NCBI GenBank assembly: GCA_012961755.1 | Contig: DTYS01000078.1 | Span: 1 to 25,440 of the forward strand | DNA from: Candidatus Latescibacterota bacterium | Lineage (GTDB): Bacteria > Latescibacterota > 4484-107 > B68-G9 | DNA length: 25,440 nt | Direction: 5' to 3' | Shown here: piece after piece, positions 1 through 6,935 of the stretch | Layout: each line of letters starts with the position of its first letter | Numbering within the stretch: the stretch's first letter is position 1 | Notes under the pieces: generated by a model | What the model was told of the DNA's origin: nothing | The model's input: only the letters and a program-made list of their open reading frames with translations | Databases searched by the model: none | Translations under genes and position numbers: made by a program

Positions 1-552
1 CATCCCCAAAAGTTTACCCTCGTCGAAGCTGTGCAGGTGGGCGTTCATAGGTGTGAAGCGGTTGCAATGTACGCAGAGGGTCCACCTTATCTCCTCTCTA
101 TAAGGCACGCTCACCACGAGCCTTCCGCCGGGCCTGAGGACCCTGTGGACCTCGGAGAGGACCTCTCCGGGGTCCACCAGGTGTTCCAGGACCTCGGAGA
201 GCACCGCTCCGTCCAAGCTCCCGTCCTTGAAGGGTAGGTAATAACCGTCCCCGAAGATGAAACTCGCCTCGGGAGCCACGCCCTTTGCCTTCCTCAGCCC
301 CCTCTTGGAGAGGTCCAGGCCGAACGTCCTCACGCCGGCCTCGGAGAGCATCCTGCTAACCCAACCCGCCCCGCATCCGACGTCCAGGACCTTCTCCCCC
401 ATTCCGAACCTCCCTAAGCGCAGGATGAAATCTATCCTCCTTCGCTCCTCCGCCCTCCTCGTAGGAGGAAGTCCCTCCGGGGGGACCTGGGTCTCCCCGT
501 CTATTTCGTAGTGCAGCTTGTAGTCGGAGTAGACCGCGGTAGGTTCAGACAT
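1..552 (-). CDS. Class I SAM-dependent methyltransferase, C-terminus cut by window edge
   Basis: This is the first 184 codons of a class I (Rossmann-fold) S-adenosylmethionine methyltransferase, running off the left edge. Motif I VLDVGCGAGW lies at residues 55-64, an acidic residue ends the next strand in FGLDLS (about 77-82), and a Methyltransf_11-type block VLEHLVDPGEVLSEVHRVLRPGG follows at about 121-143. Near the edge is a CVHC pair (about 160-163) followed by HLHSF. A CxxC...H..SF element like this occurs in some bacterial and archaeal methyltransferases and may bind a metal, which is inference. The ATG start overlaps the end of the upstream araD-like gene by 8 bp, so it is probably translationally coupled. 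The substrate cannot be told. The family is secure; the specific function is open. Confidence 0.85.
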   Translation of the reverse strand, partial: MSEPTAVYSDYKLHYEIDGETQVPPEGLPPTRRAEERRRIDFILRLGRFGMGEKVLDVGCGAGWVSRMLSEAGVRTFGLDLSKRGLRKAKGVAPEASFIFGDGYYLPFKDGSLDGAVLSEVLEHLVDPGEVLSEVHRVLRPGGRLVVSVPYREEIRWTLCVHCNRFTPMNAHLHSFDEGKLLGM

Positions 553-1192
553 CCTGCCCGTACCTCGCGTGGTACCTGTCCCACCACCTCTCTACCTCCT
601 CGGGAGGGAGCTCATCCGGCCTGCCCAGGAGGAGGGCGAGGTGGCAGGTCTTGGCTACCTCCTCCACCATCACCGCCGCCCTCAAGGCCTCCCTCGGGTT
701 CCGGCCGAACGTCCAGACCCCGTGGTTCTTGAGGAGCACTGCCGGCCCCCTCCCCTTGGCCTCGAGTATCGCCCTTCCCATGTCGTCCCCCAGGTTGGTG
801 GCGAACCCGGCGCACGGTATGGGCCCCCCGAAGAGGTCAGCTATGGATGTGAGGTAGACGGGGATGGGCCTCCCGAGGGATGCGAAGCTCGTGGCGTAGG
901 GGGAGTGGGTGTGGGCCATACCCCCGACGTCCGGGAGGTTCCGGTATAGGAAGAGGTGATGTGGGAGGTCCACCGACGGCCTCATCCTCCCCTCCACGAC
1001 CCTACCGTTCATGTCCACCACGACCATGTCCTCAGGTTCCATCTCCTCGTACGGCACCCCGCTCGGCTTTATGACCACGAGCCCCGTCTCGGGGTCCCTC
1101 CCACTCAGGTTACCGCTCGTCCATGCCACGAGCCCGTAAAGGGACAGTTCCCTGTTCCTACGGCAGACCTCCTCCTTGAGTTCGTCCAACAT
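545..1192 (-). CDS. araD: Class II aldolase family, L-ribulose-5-phosphate 4-epimerase-like (AraD)
   Basis: This 215-residue protein belongs to the class II aldolase/adducin family. Family members are zinc enzymes that interconvert or cleave sugar phosphates. Relative to E. coli AraD (231 aa), the metal and catalytic positions can all be matched: SGNLS at 26-30, D75, the HTH pair H94 and H96, H157 in KNHGVW, the catalytic acid D119 in SIADL, and Y211 in the C-terminal YGQ. The YGQ end favours a ribulose-5-phosphate 4-epimerase over fuculose-phosphate aldolase. The start ATG at 1192 follows a GAGGGG ribosome site that overlaps the stop of the gene before it. No other arabinose genes are adjacent, so the in vivo substrate could be another pentulose phosphate. 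Confidence 0.82.
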   Translation of the reverse strand: MLDELKEEVCRRNRELSLYGLVAWTSGNLSGRDPETGLVVIKPSGVPYEEMEPEDMVVVDMNGRVVEGRMRPSVDLPHHLFLYRNLPDVGGMAHTHSPYATSFASLGRPIPVYLTSIADLFGGPIPCAGFATNLGDDMGRAILEAKGRGPAVLLKNHGVWTFGRNPREALRAAVMVEEVAKTCHLALLLGRPDELPPEEVERWWDRYHARYGQDV

Positions 1193-1201
1193 GATGACCC
1201 C

Positions 1202-1813
1202 TCAGGATAGGAGGTACATGGTAAGGCCGGAGGCTAAGGGGATCACGAAGTTGTCGTCCACTACCGGCAGGAGCTCGGACAGCACCGCGACCAATGCCCC
1301 TGCTGCCTCAACTTCGAATGGGAGGAGGGGAAGGACGAAAGCTACGGCCAGGTTCACGGAAAGCCCCACGAGGCTCCCCTCCAAGGTCTTCCTCCCACGT
1401 ATCTTCGTCCTACCTATGTGTCGTCCTGCGAGGGCGGCGGAGCTGTCCCCCAATATGAGGTATAAGGTAGCCAATATCGCCACATCCCTCCCGAAGACTA
1501 AGGCACAGATGAAGGAGGAGAGGAGGAGGTAGGTGGAGGCAGTGAGGTCCCTCCTCTCGTGAGCCCTGAGGAGCGGGGCGAAGGTCCTGTAGAAGAAGCC
1601 ACGGAAGGAGGTCCGGAAGAAGCGCAGTATGTCCGCCCCCAGGAAGAGGGTGGTCACCCCCCCTAATATCGCAAGGGCTGGGACCTCGGGCACGAGCCAT
1701 AGGCCTAAGGGTATGCTCAGGGAGCTTATGTGGACGAGCTTCCTGCGAAGTTCCTTCTCCAAGGGGAGGTCCTCTACATCCTCCCCGAGCGCAGGATCGC
1801 TATTAGGAGCCAT
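1202..1813 (-). CDS. Dolichol/phytol kinase-like integral membrane protein (SEC59/DGK1/VTE5 family)
   Basis: This is a 203-residue polytopic membrane protein of the CTP-dependent polyprenol/diacylglycerol kinase-like family. Diagnostic blocks are LRRKLVH near the N-terminus (residues 22-28), GDSSAALAGRHIG at 122-134, the KTLEGSLVG loop at 142-150, and DDNFVIPLASG near the C-terminus (186-196). About six hydrophobic segments lie between them. Known members phosphorylate dolichol, phytol or diacylglycerol using CTP; bacterial substrates are mostly unknown. The ATG start lies 40 bp inside the end of the UbiB-like gene, an unusually long overlap that suggests tight coupling. The 5' residues before LRRK are acidic and poorly conserved, so a slightly later start is possible. 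The substrate is not decidable from sequence. Confidence 0.82.
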   Translation of the reverse strand: MAPNSDPALGEDVEDLPLEKELRRKLVHISSLSIPLGLWLVPEVPALAILGGVTTLFLGADILRFFRTSFRGFFYRTFAPLLRAHERRDLTASTYLLLSSFICALVFGRDVAILATLYLILGDSSAALAGRHIGRTKIRGRKTLEGSLVGLSVNLAVAFVLPLLPFEVEAAGALVAVLSELLPVVDDNFVIPLASGLTMYLLS

Positions 1814-3444
1814 ATGCCCAATATCCCCGCGAAGAGGAAACCCAATACCCCGAAGGCGGGATATCCGAAGAGGAAGGGACCCCGGTTCAGCTGAAGGACG
1901 AGGGCCGAGCCAACTATAAGGGCGGCCACGACCAAGGCGAAGGCCAAGCGGTTAGAGGCCTTGTCCAACTCGTCTATGAACCTCTCCAGTCCCATGTGCC
2001 TGAGTTCCACCCCGAGTTCGCCCCTGGCTGCCTTCCCCAGGGTCCTCTCCAGATCGTACGGGAGCACCCTCGCTAGCTTCCTGAGGTCGTCCGCCATCCC
2101 CACGAGCTCCCTCAACCCCCTCTTTATACCGAACCTCTCCCTCACGAGCTTCCTTACGTACGGGCGGGCCATGGTGAGGAGGTCGAAGTCCGGATGTAAC
2201 ATCCTCCCTACCTCCTCGTACGTCCCCAACGCCCTTCCCAGAAGCATCCAACTCGGCTGCACCCTCAGCTTGTACCTACGTACAAGCTCGTACCCTTCCT
2301 GGAGGACCTCCTTCACGTCCACCCTACCGAGCGAGAGCCCGTAGTACCTGTCCACCAGGTCGGCCACGTCCGCCCCGAAGGAGCGGACGTCCGCATCCTC
2401 CGGGAGCGTTCCGAGCCTTATGAGGGTGCGCACTATCCCGTCCACGTCCTTCTGCACGATGTAGAAGGCCACGTCCGCGAGCTCTTCTTTCATCCTCTCG
2501 TCCAGCCTACCCACCATTCCGAAGTCCACGGGAGCTATCACGCCTCCTTCCAGGACGAAGAGGTTTCCGGGATGAGGATCAGCATGGAAGAAGCCGTCCT
2601 CGAATATCTGTTTCAGTACGGCCCTGGCCCCGGTTATGGCAAGGTCCTTAGGATCTATACCTGAGGCCCTTATGGCCTCCAAGTCCGATATCTTGATCCC
2701 TTTTATCTTTTCCAAGGTAAGGACCTTAGTGGAGGAGAGGTCCCAGTACACCCGGGGTATGTACACTCCGTCGAAGCCGGAAAAGTTTCGGGAGAAGATC
2801 TCCACGTTCCTCGCCTCGTTCCTGAAGTTGAGCTCCCTCCGGGTAGTCTTCGCCAGTTCCCTTACGACCCCCGTCGGATCGTACCGACCAGATTCGGGGA
2901 TATATCTCTCGGCGAGTTTAGCTATGTCCATCAATATCTCTAAGTCCACTTTAACTATCTCCTCTACCCCTGGCCTCTGTACCTTCACCACCACGTCCTC
3001 CCCGTCCCTCGTCAAGGCAGGATGGGCCTGGGCTAAGGAGGCTGAGCCGATCGGCTCGTCGGAGAAGTCCGAGAAGAAGGAGGAGATAGGCCCTCCGAGT
3101 TCGCCCTCCACGACCCTCCTTATCTCCTCGAAGGGTGCTGGGGCCACCTCGTCCTGGAGCTTGGAGAGTTCCGATGCGAGCTCGGGGGGGATGAGGAAGG
3201 AGCGCATGCTCAGGACCTGACCGAGCTTTATGAAGGTGGGCCCGAGCTCCTCCAAAGCCATCCTGAACCTCACGGGGTAGGAGACCTTACGTACCTCCTC
3301 CTCTGCCCTCCTCTGCCTCCTTCCCAACCTGAGCCTCGAGGGGAGCCCGAGCCTGTCGGCTATCTCGCTGAAGCCGTACTTAAAGAGCACCCTGGCTATC
3401 TGCCTGTACCTCTTGAGGTGTTTGTACCTGCCCTTCAGGAACAT
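1774..3444 (-). CDS. ubiB: UbiB/ABC1/AarF-family atypical protein kinase-like protein
   Basis: This is a 556-residue UbiB/ABC1 family protein, probably membrane-bound and linked to isoprenoid quinone or other prenyl-lipid metabolism. The family signature FIKLGQVLSMRS is at 71-82 (KLGQ at 73-76). The alanine-rich-loop equivalent GSASLAQAH is at 133-141, the ATP lysine is in VVVKVQRPG (about 151-159), HADPHPGN is at 287-294 and DFG at 307-309. Two hydrophobic segments at about 495-550 form the C-terminal anchor typical of UbiB. The usual acidic residue after the SxR of the KxGQ region is replaced (RSFLIPPE). The start ATG overlaps the manA stop by 10 bp, with GAGGGAAGG upstream. The next gene is a polyprenol-kinase-like protein, which fits lipid or isoprenoid metabolism. 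The exact pathway is inference. Confidence 0.88.
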   Translation of the reverse strand: MFLKGRYKHLKRYRQIARVLFKYGFSEIADRLGLPSRLRLGRRQRRAEEEVRKVSYPVRFRMALEELGPTFIKLGQVLSMRSFLIPPELASELSKLQDEVAPAPFEEIRRVVEGELGGPISSFFSDFSDEPIGSASLAQAHPALTRDGEDVVVKVQRPGVEEIVKVDLEILMDIAKLAERYIPESGRYDPTGVVRELAKTTRRELNFRNEARNVEIFSRNFSGFDGVYIPRVYWDLSSTKVLTLEKIKGIKISDLEAIRASGIDPKDLAITGARAVLKQIFEDGFFHADPHPGNLFVLEGGVIAPVDFGMVGRLDERMKEELADVAFYIVQKDVDGIVRTLIRLGTLPEDADVRSFGADVADLVDRYYGLSLGRVDVKEVLQEGYELVRRYKLRVQPSWMLLGRALGTYEEVGRMLHPDFDLLTMARPYVRKLVRERFGIKRGLRELVGMADDLRKLARVLPYDLERTLGKAARGELGVELRHMGLERFIDELDKASNRLAFALVVAALIVGSALVLQLNRGPFLFGYPAFGVLGFLFAGILGIWLLIAILRSGRM

Positions 3445-4481
3445 GTACCTTCCCTCACCACCGATCCTATTTCGTACTTCCCGTAACCTGCCTCCCTCAG
3501 GGGTACCACGACGTCCTGGACCACGTCCGGCACGAAGCTCAGGAGGGCCACGAGCCTTCCCTCCAGACGGTAACCCCCGAGGTCGGCCGGAAGGAGAAGA
3601 GTTTCGCCCTTATGGACCTCCAAGCTTCCTTCTCCGCAGACGAGCAGCCCTTCCCCTTCTATCAGGGAGAGGGCGTGGAAGCTCCTCCCGTCGCATTCTC
3701 CCGCCATCTCGGAGAACACCTCCAGCCTCTCCAAAGCGAAGTACCTACATGCGACCAGGAAGGTCCTGTAACCACCTGCCTCCTCCAGGGTCAGCCCCCT
3801 GGCCTTGGGAAGATCTACGGGACCGTAGTTTAGGACGTCCAAAGCCTTATCTATGTGAACCTCCCTCCCCCTCCCCCAGTCATAGAGCCTGTAAGTGACG
3901 TCCGAGCTCTCCTGGACCTCGTACACTAATATCCCCTCCCCTAAGGCGTGTAAGGTTCCCGGGGACAGAAAGATAACGTCCCCCTCGGAGACGGGGACCC
4001 ACTTCAGAAGTTCCTCTACCGTCCCTTCATCCAGGGACCTCCTCACCTCGTCCGGCGAGGTATCCCTCGAGAACCCGAGCACCAGCTCGGCCCCGGGCTC
4101 GGCCCACACGACGTACCAGGCCTCGGTCTTTCCCAGGTCCCCCTCGTTCCCGAGGGCGTAGCCGTCGTCGGGATGGACCTGGACCGATAACCTCTCCCCT
4201 GCATCTACGAACTTTACGAGGAGGGGGAAGCGGTCGGGGAAGAGCTCCCTCCCCAAGCTCCCCAGGAGCGACCCTCCGTAGGACCTTATGAGCTCCCTGA
4301 GGTCCCTTCCGGAGAGGGGACCCTCGCACACTACGCTCACGTCGTCCATATGCTCAGAAACTTCCCAGGACTCCCCGACCTTGACCTCAGGGGGAAGCTT
4401 CCTTCCCAGGACCTTCTCCAGGTTCCTTCCCCCCCATATCTTTTCCTTCAGTATCGGCCTCAGCTTCAGAGGTCTTCTCAA
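3435..4481 (-). CDS. manA: Mannose-6-phosphate isomerase, class I
   Basis: This is a zinc-dependent type I phosphomannose isomerase of 348 residues, interconverting fructose-6-phosphate and mannose-6-phosphate and so feeding GDP-mannose and glycan synthesis. The expected zinc ligands are visible: Q101 and H103 in QVHPDD, E120 in GKTEAWYV and H178 in GTLHALG, followed by the substrate-loop block QESSDVTYRLYDWGR. The N-terminal PLKLRPILKEKIWGG is typical of the short bacterial form. Translation starts at a TTG at 4481, preceded by a strong GGAGGAGG ribosome site. No later start keeps the conserved N-terminus. As a result the first 95 bp are shared, in another frame, with the C-terminus of the DUF1844 gene. 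It may supply mannose for the polysaccharide cluster on the other side of the window. Confidence 0.93.
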   Translation of the reverse strand: MRRPLKLRPILKEKIWGGRNLEKVLGRKLPPEVKVGESWEVSEHMDDVSVVCEGPLSGRDLRELIRSYGGSLLGSLGRELFPDRFPLLVKFVDAGERLSVQVHPDDGYALGNEGDLGKTEAWYVVWAEPGAELVLGFSRDTSPDEVRRSLDEGTVEELLKWVPVSEGDVIFLSPGTLHALGEGILVYEVQESSDVTYRLYDWGRGREVHIDKALDVLNYGPVDLPKARGLTLEEAGGYRTFLVACRYFALERLEVFSEMAGECDGRSFHALSLIEGEGLLVCGEGSLEVHKGETLLLPADLGGYRLEGRLVALLSFVPDVVQDVVVPLREAGYGKYEIGSVVREGTCS

Positions 4482-4764
4482 CTTCCTCCTCCTTTTTCCT
4501 GTCCTTCTCTACCTCGTCGACGTAGTTCAGCCTGAGTTCGAAGAGCACGTGGTCCAGGAACCTCCTTTCCTCGTCCGTGAGGTTCCCCTTGGTCTTCTCC
4601 TGGAGCATGCCGAGGATGTCTATCGAAAACCTCGCTTGTTCTAGGTCCCTTTCTATCTTACCGGTTACGGGGTTTATAAGCTTGCCCATCTGCTGCATAG
4701 CAGCCGTCTGGAACATGGCCACGAGGCTGAAGAAGAGCTGGGAATTCCTGTCCCTCTCCTCCAT
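4387..4764 (-). CDS. DUF1844 domain-containing protein
   Basis: This is a 125-residue protein of the DUF1844 family, a small conserved bacterial family without established function. The conserved core runs from LFFSLVAMFQTAAMQQMGK (about 10-28) through NPVTGKIERDLEQARFSIDILGML to KTKGNL and DEERRFLDHVLFELRLNYVDE, ending at about residue 84. The rest is a hydrophilic, Glu/Lys/Gly-rich tail, probably disordered. The tail is encoded in the stretch that overlaps the start of manA in another frame, so it may have grown by extension into manA or be constrained by it. The ATG has an excellent AAGGAGGT ribosome site and lies 3 bp after the preceding kinase gene. No membrane segment or signal peptide is evident. 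Confidence 0.88.
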   Translation of the reverse strand: MEERDRNSQLFFSLVAMFQTAAMQQMGKLINPVTGKIERDLEQARFSIDILGMLQEKTKGNLTDEERRFLDHVLFELRLNYVDEVEKDRKKEEEVEKTSEAEADTEGKDMGGKEPGEGPGKEASP

Positions 4765-4767
4765 AGC

Positions 4768-5961
4768 TTACCTCCTTCCGAGGCCTTCGACCACCTTCCG
4801 GGTCTCCCTTGCAACTATGAGTTCCTCGTCGGTCCTGACGACCAGGACCTTGACTGGACTATCGTGCTCCGAGATGAGCCCCTCACCTTCCAAGCTCCTG
4901 TTGCTCTTGAGGTCGATCCTTACTCCTAAGAACTCCAACCCCCGGCATATCCTCTCCCTTACCTTCCACCCCCTCTCCCCTATTCCGCCCGCGAAGGCCA
5001 GGACGTCCAGCCCCCCGAGGACAGCTGCGTAGGCACCTATGTACTTCTTGACCCCGTAACAGAAGGCTTCCAAGGCGAGCCTTGCCCTGTAGTTCCCGGA
5101 TTCGGCCGCCTCCTCAAGGTCCCTAACATCACCGCTCAGCCCGGAGATGCCTAAGAGCCCCCCCTGGCGGCAGAGGACCTCCGCCATCTGGGAGGGGGTG
5201 AGCTCCTCCCTCTCCATAACGTAGAGCACAGCGAAGACGTCCACGTCCCCCGTCCTCGTGGAGTTGAGCACGCCCTCCTGGGGGGAGAAGCCCATGGAAG
5301 TGTCCACGGACCTTCCGCCGAGGACCGCGCAGACCGAGGAGCTCCCTCCGAGGTGGCACGATATTAATCTCAGTCCCTCCACCGGAACCCCGAGCACCTC
5401 GGGGACGTGTTCGGAGATGTACCTGTGGGATGCCCCGTGGAACCCGTACCTCCTTATCCCGTATTCCTCGTACCACCTGTAAGGGACGCCGTATACGTAG
5501 GCGTAGTCCGGGAGGTCCCTGTGGAAGGCAGGTTCGAAGAGCCCCACGAGGGGAACGTCCGGCAGGAGCTCCTTGAAAGTACGGATGGCCCTTATGTAGG
5601 GGGGATTGTGCTGGGGTGCGACGAAGTTGTACTCCTCCATCTTGGAGAGCACATCCTCGGTCAGAAGGTACGCCCCGGGTTCGTCCTTAAGGTGCACGGT
5701 CTTGAAGCCTACGGCGGAAAGCTTAGATAGGCTTCCCACGGCTCTTTCCACATATTCCAAGGCGTTCCTCACGGCGGAAGGAAAGTCGGGGATGTACAGT
5801 TCCCCACGGAAGCTCTCCTCCCCCTTAACCTTGTGTGCAGCAGGGGAGGATGCCTCTCCCATCCTCTCTATCCTCCCTTCGGCCAGAACCGTCTCGTCCG
5901 TCATGTCGAACAGCTTGTACTTAAAGGAAGTGCTTCCCACGTTGGCCACAAGTACGTTCAT
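4768..5961 (-). CDS. Divergent acetate/propionate kinase family enzyme
   Basis: This is a 397-residue ASKHA-fold kinase of the acetate kinase family, the usual length. Recognisable blocks are NVGSTSFK at 7-14 (normally NAGSSSLK), RRYGFHGASHRY at 170-181, SCHLGG at 201-206, VDTSMGFSPQEG at 219-230 and FAGGIGERG near the C-terminus. Several positions conserved in characterised acetate kinases differ. By alignment with Methanosarcina numbering recalled from the literature, Arg91 is K87 (the RVVHGG block reads KTVHLK), Asp148 is E143 (FEPAFH), and pocket Leu122 is Q117 (APQHNP). Arg241 (R236) and the two histidines are retained. The substrate may therefore differ from acetate. No phosphotransacetylase is adjacent. 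The start is the ATG at 5961, with AAGGAGGT upstream and an ATGA overlap with the glycosyltransferase; the open frame extends further upstream without support. Confidence 0.82.
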   Translation of the reverse strand: MNVLVANVGSTSFKYKLFDMTDETVLAEGRIERMGEASSPAAHKVKGEESFRGELYIPDFPSAVRNALEYVERAVGSLSKLSAVGFKTVHLKDEPGAYLLTEDVLSKMEEYNFVAPQHNPPYIRAIRTFKELLPDVPLVGLFEPAFHRDLPDYAYVYGVPYRWYEEYGIRRYGFHGASHRYISEHVPEVLGVPVEGLRLISCHLGGSSSVCAVLGGRSVDTSMGFSPQEGVLNSTRTGDVDVFAVLYVMEREELTPSQMAEVLCRQGGLLGISGLSGDVRDLEEAAESGNYRARLALEAFCYGVKKYIGAYAAVLGGLDVLAFAGGIGERGWKVRERICRGLEFLGVRIDLKSNRSLEGEGLISEHDSPVKVLVVRTDEELIVARETRKVVEGLGRR

Positions 5962-6935
5962 GTCCACCTCCTTGGGAGGAACTCCTCCAGGGTCACCAGG
6001 ACGTCGTCGGGGGTAACCTCTCGCATACACATCCTCTCCCCCCTCCTGCACGGCCCCTCGCCGTGGAGGCTACAGGGGGAGCAGGGTAGGTCGGCGGTGA
6101 GCGCCCTCCCCTTGAGGGGATAAAACCCGAGCTTGGGATGGGTCGGGCCAAATATGGCCACGACCGGGGTCCCTACTGCGTTGGCCAGATGTACTGGCCC
6201 GCTGTCGTTCCCCAAAAGCGCGGAGGCGAGGGACAGCACCCCGGCCAAGGTGGGAAGGTCGGTCGTGCCGACCAGGGAAGGCACGTCCCTGCCCGCCATC
6301 CTCCTCACCTCCTCCGAGAATTCCTCCTCCCCTTCGTCCCCCACAAGGATCACGCCGTACCCTCCGTCCATGAGCCTCCTTATCACCTCCGCGAAGCCCT
6401 CCGACCTCCACCTCTTGGTCGGCCACTTGGCCCCGGGAGCCACGGCCACGAACGGCGTAGGTACGTCCGAAAGGAGCCCCTCAGCACGCGTCCTGGCCTC
6501 CTCGGATACGAATATCCGGGGTTCCCCATCCGTCCGAACTCCGAGCGGGACCAGGGTCCCGAGGTACCTCGCGACCACATGTGGGACGGACGAAGTGCTC
6601 TTCCCTCTCACCGATGCTATCCTGAGCTTGCGGGCTTTGGGATATCCCAACCTCATCCTTGCCGGGACCAAGGCCGAGAAGAGCAAGGTTTTCGGTATCC
6701 GGTGTAGGTCTATAACGACGTCGAACCTCCCCGACCTGAGGAGCCTCCAAGGGAACCTTCCCTCCCATACGACCACCTCGTCTATCCGTGGATCGTTCCT
6801 GAGCAGGGAGTCGTAGGGAGGTCCTGTGAGCCAAGTTATCCTCCCGGAGGGGAAGAGCTCCCTCAGGGGGTCCAAGACAGCGGTCGCAAGCACCACGTCC
6901 CCCAACGAACTCAGCCTCACCACGAGGCACCTCAA
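5958..6935 (-). CDS. Glycosyltransferase family 9 (heptosyltransferase-like)
   Basis: This is a 325-residue GT9 family protein like the LPS ADP-heptose heptosyltransferases RfaF and RfaQ. The N-terminal VVRLSSLGDVVLATAVL is the usual GT9 opening. The C-terminal domain has VAPGAKWPTKRW, VGTTDLPTLAGVLSLA and the nucleotide-sugar block GNDSGPVHLANAVGTPVVAI. Near the end are four cysteines in CSPC...C...C, common in this family. The enzyme acts at the cytoplasmic face of the inner membrane. Translation most likely begins at the TTG at 6935, which overlaps the purF stop as TTGA and has GGAGGGG about 8 bp upstream; earlier in-frame codons lie inside purF and look unlike the family. Presence of GT9 suggests a diderm envelope with LPS core, but the sugar donor is not known. 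Confidence 0.88.
   Translation of the reverse strand: MRCLVVRLSSLGDVVLATAVLDPLRELFPSGRITWLTGPPYDSLLRNDPRIDEVVVWEGRFPWRLLRSGRFDVVIDLHRIPKTLLFSALVPARMRLGYPKARKLRIASVRGKSTSSVPHVVARYLGTLVPLGVRTDGEPRIFVSEEARTRAEGLLSDVPTPFVAVAPGAKWPTKRWRSEGFAEVIRRLMDGGYGVILVGDEGEEEFSEEVRRMAGRDVPSLVGTTDLPTLAGVLSLASALLGNDSGPVHLANAVGTPVVAIFGPTHPKLGFYPLKGRALTADLPCSPCSLHGEGPCRRGERMCMREVTPDDVLVTLEEFLPRRWT

Noticed and set aside
5962..6051. Longer start for the acetate-kinase-family gene at 6051
   Set aside because: The extra 30 codons lie inside the glycosyltransferase gene, lack homology, and the ATG at 5961 has a strong ribosome site.
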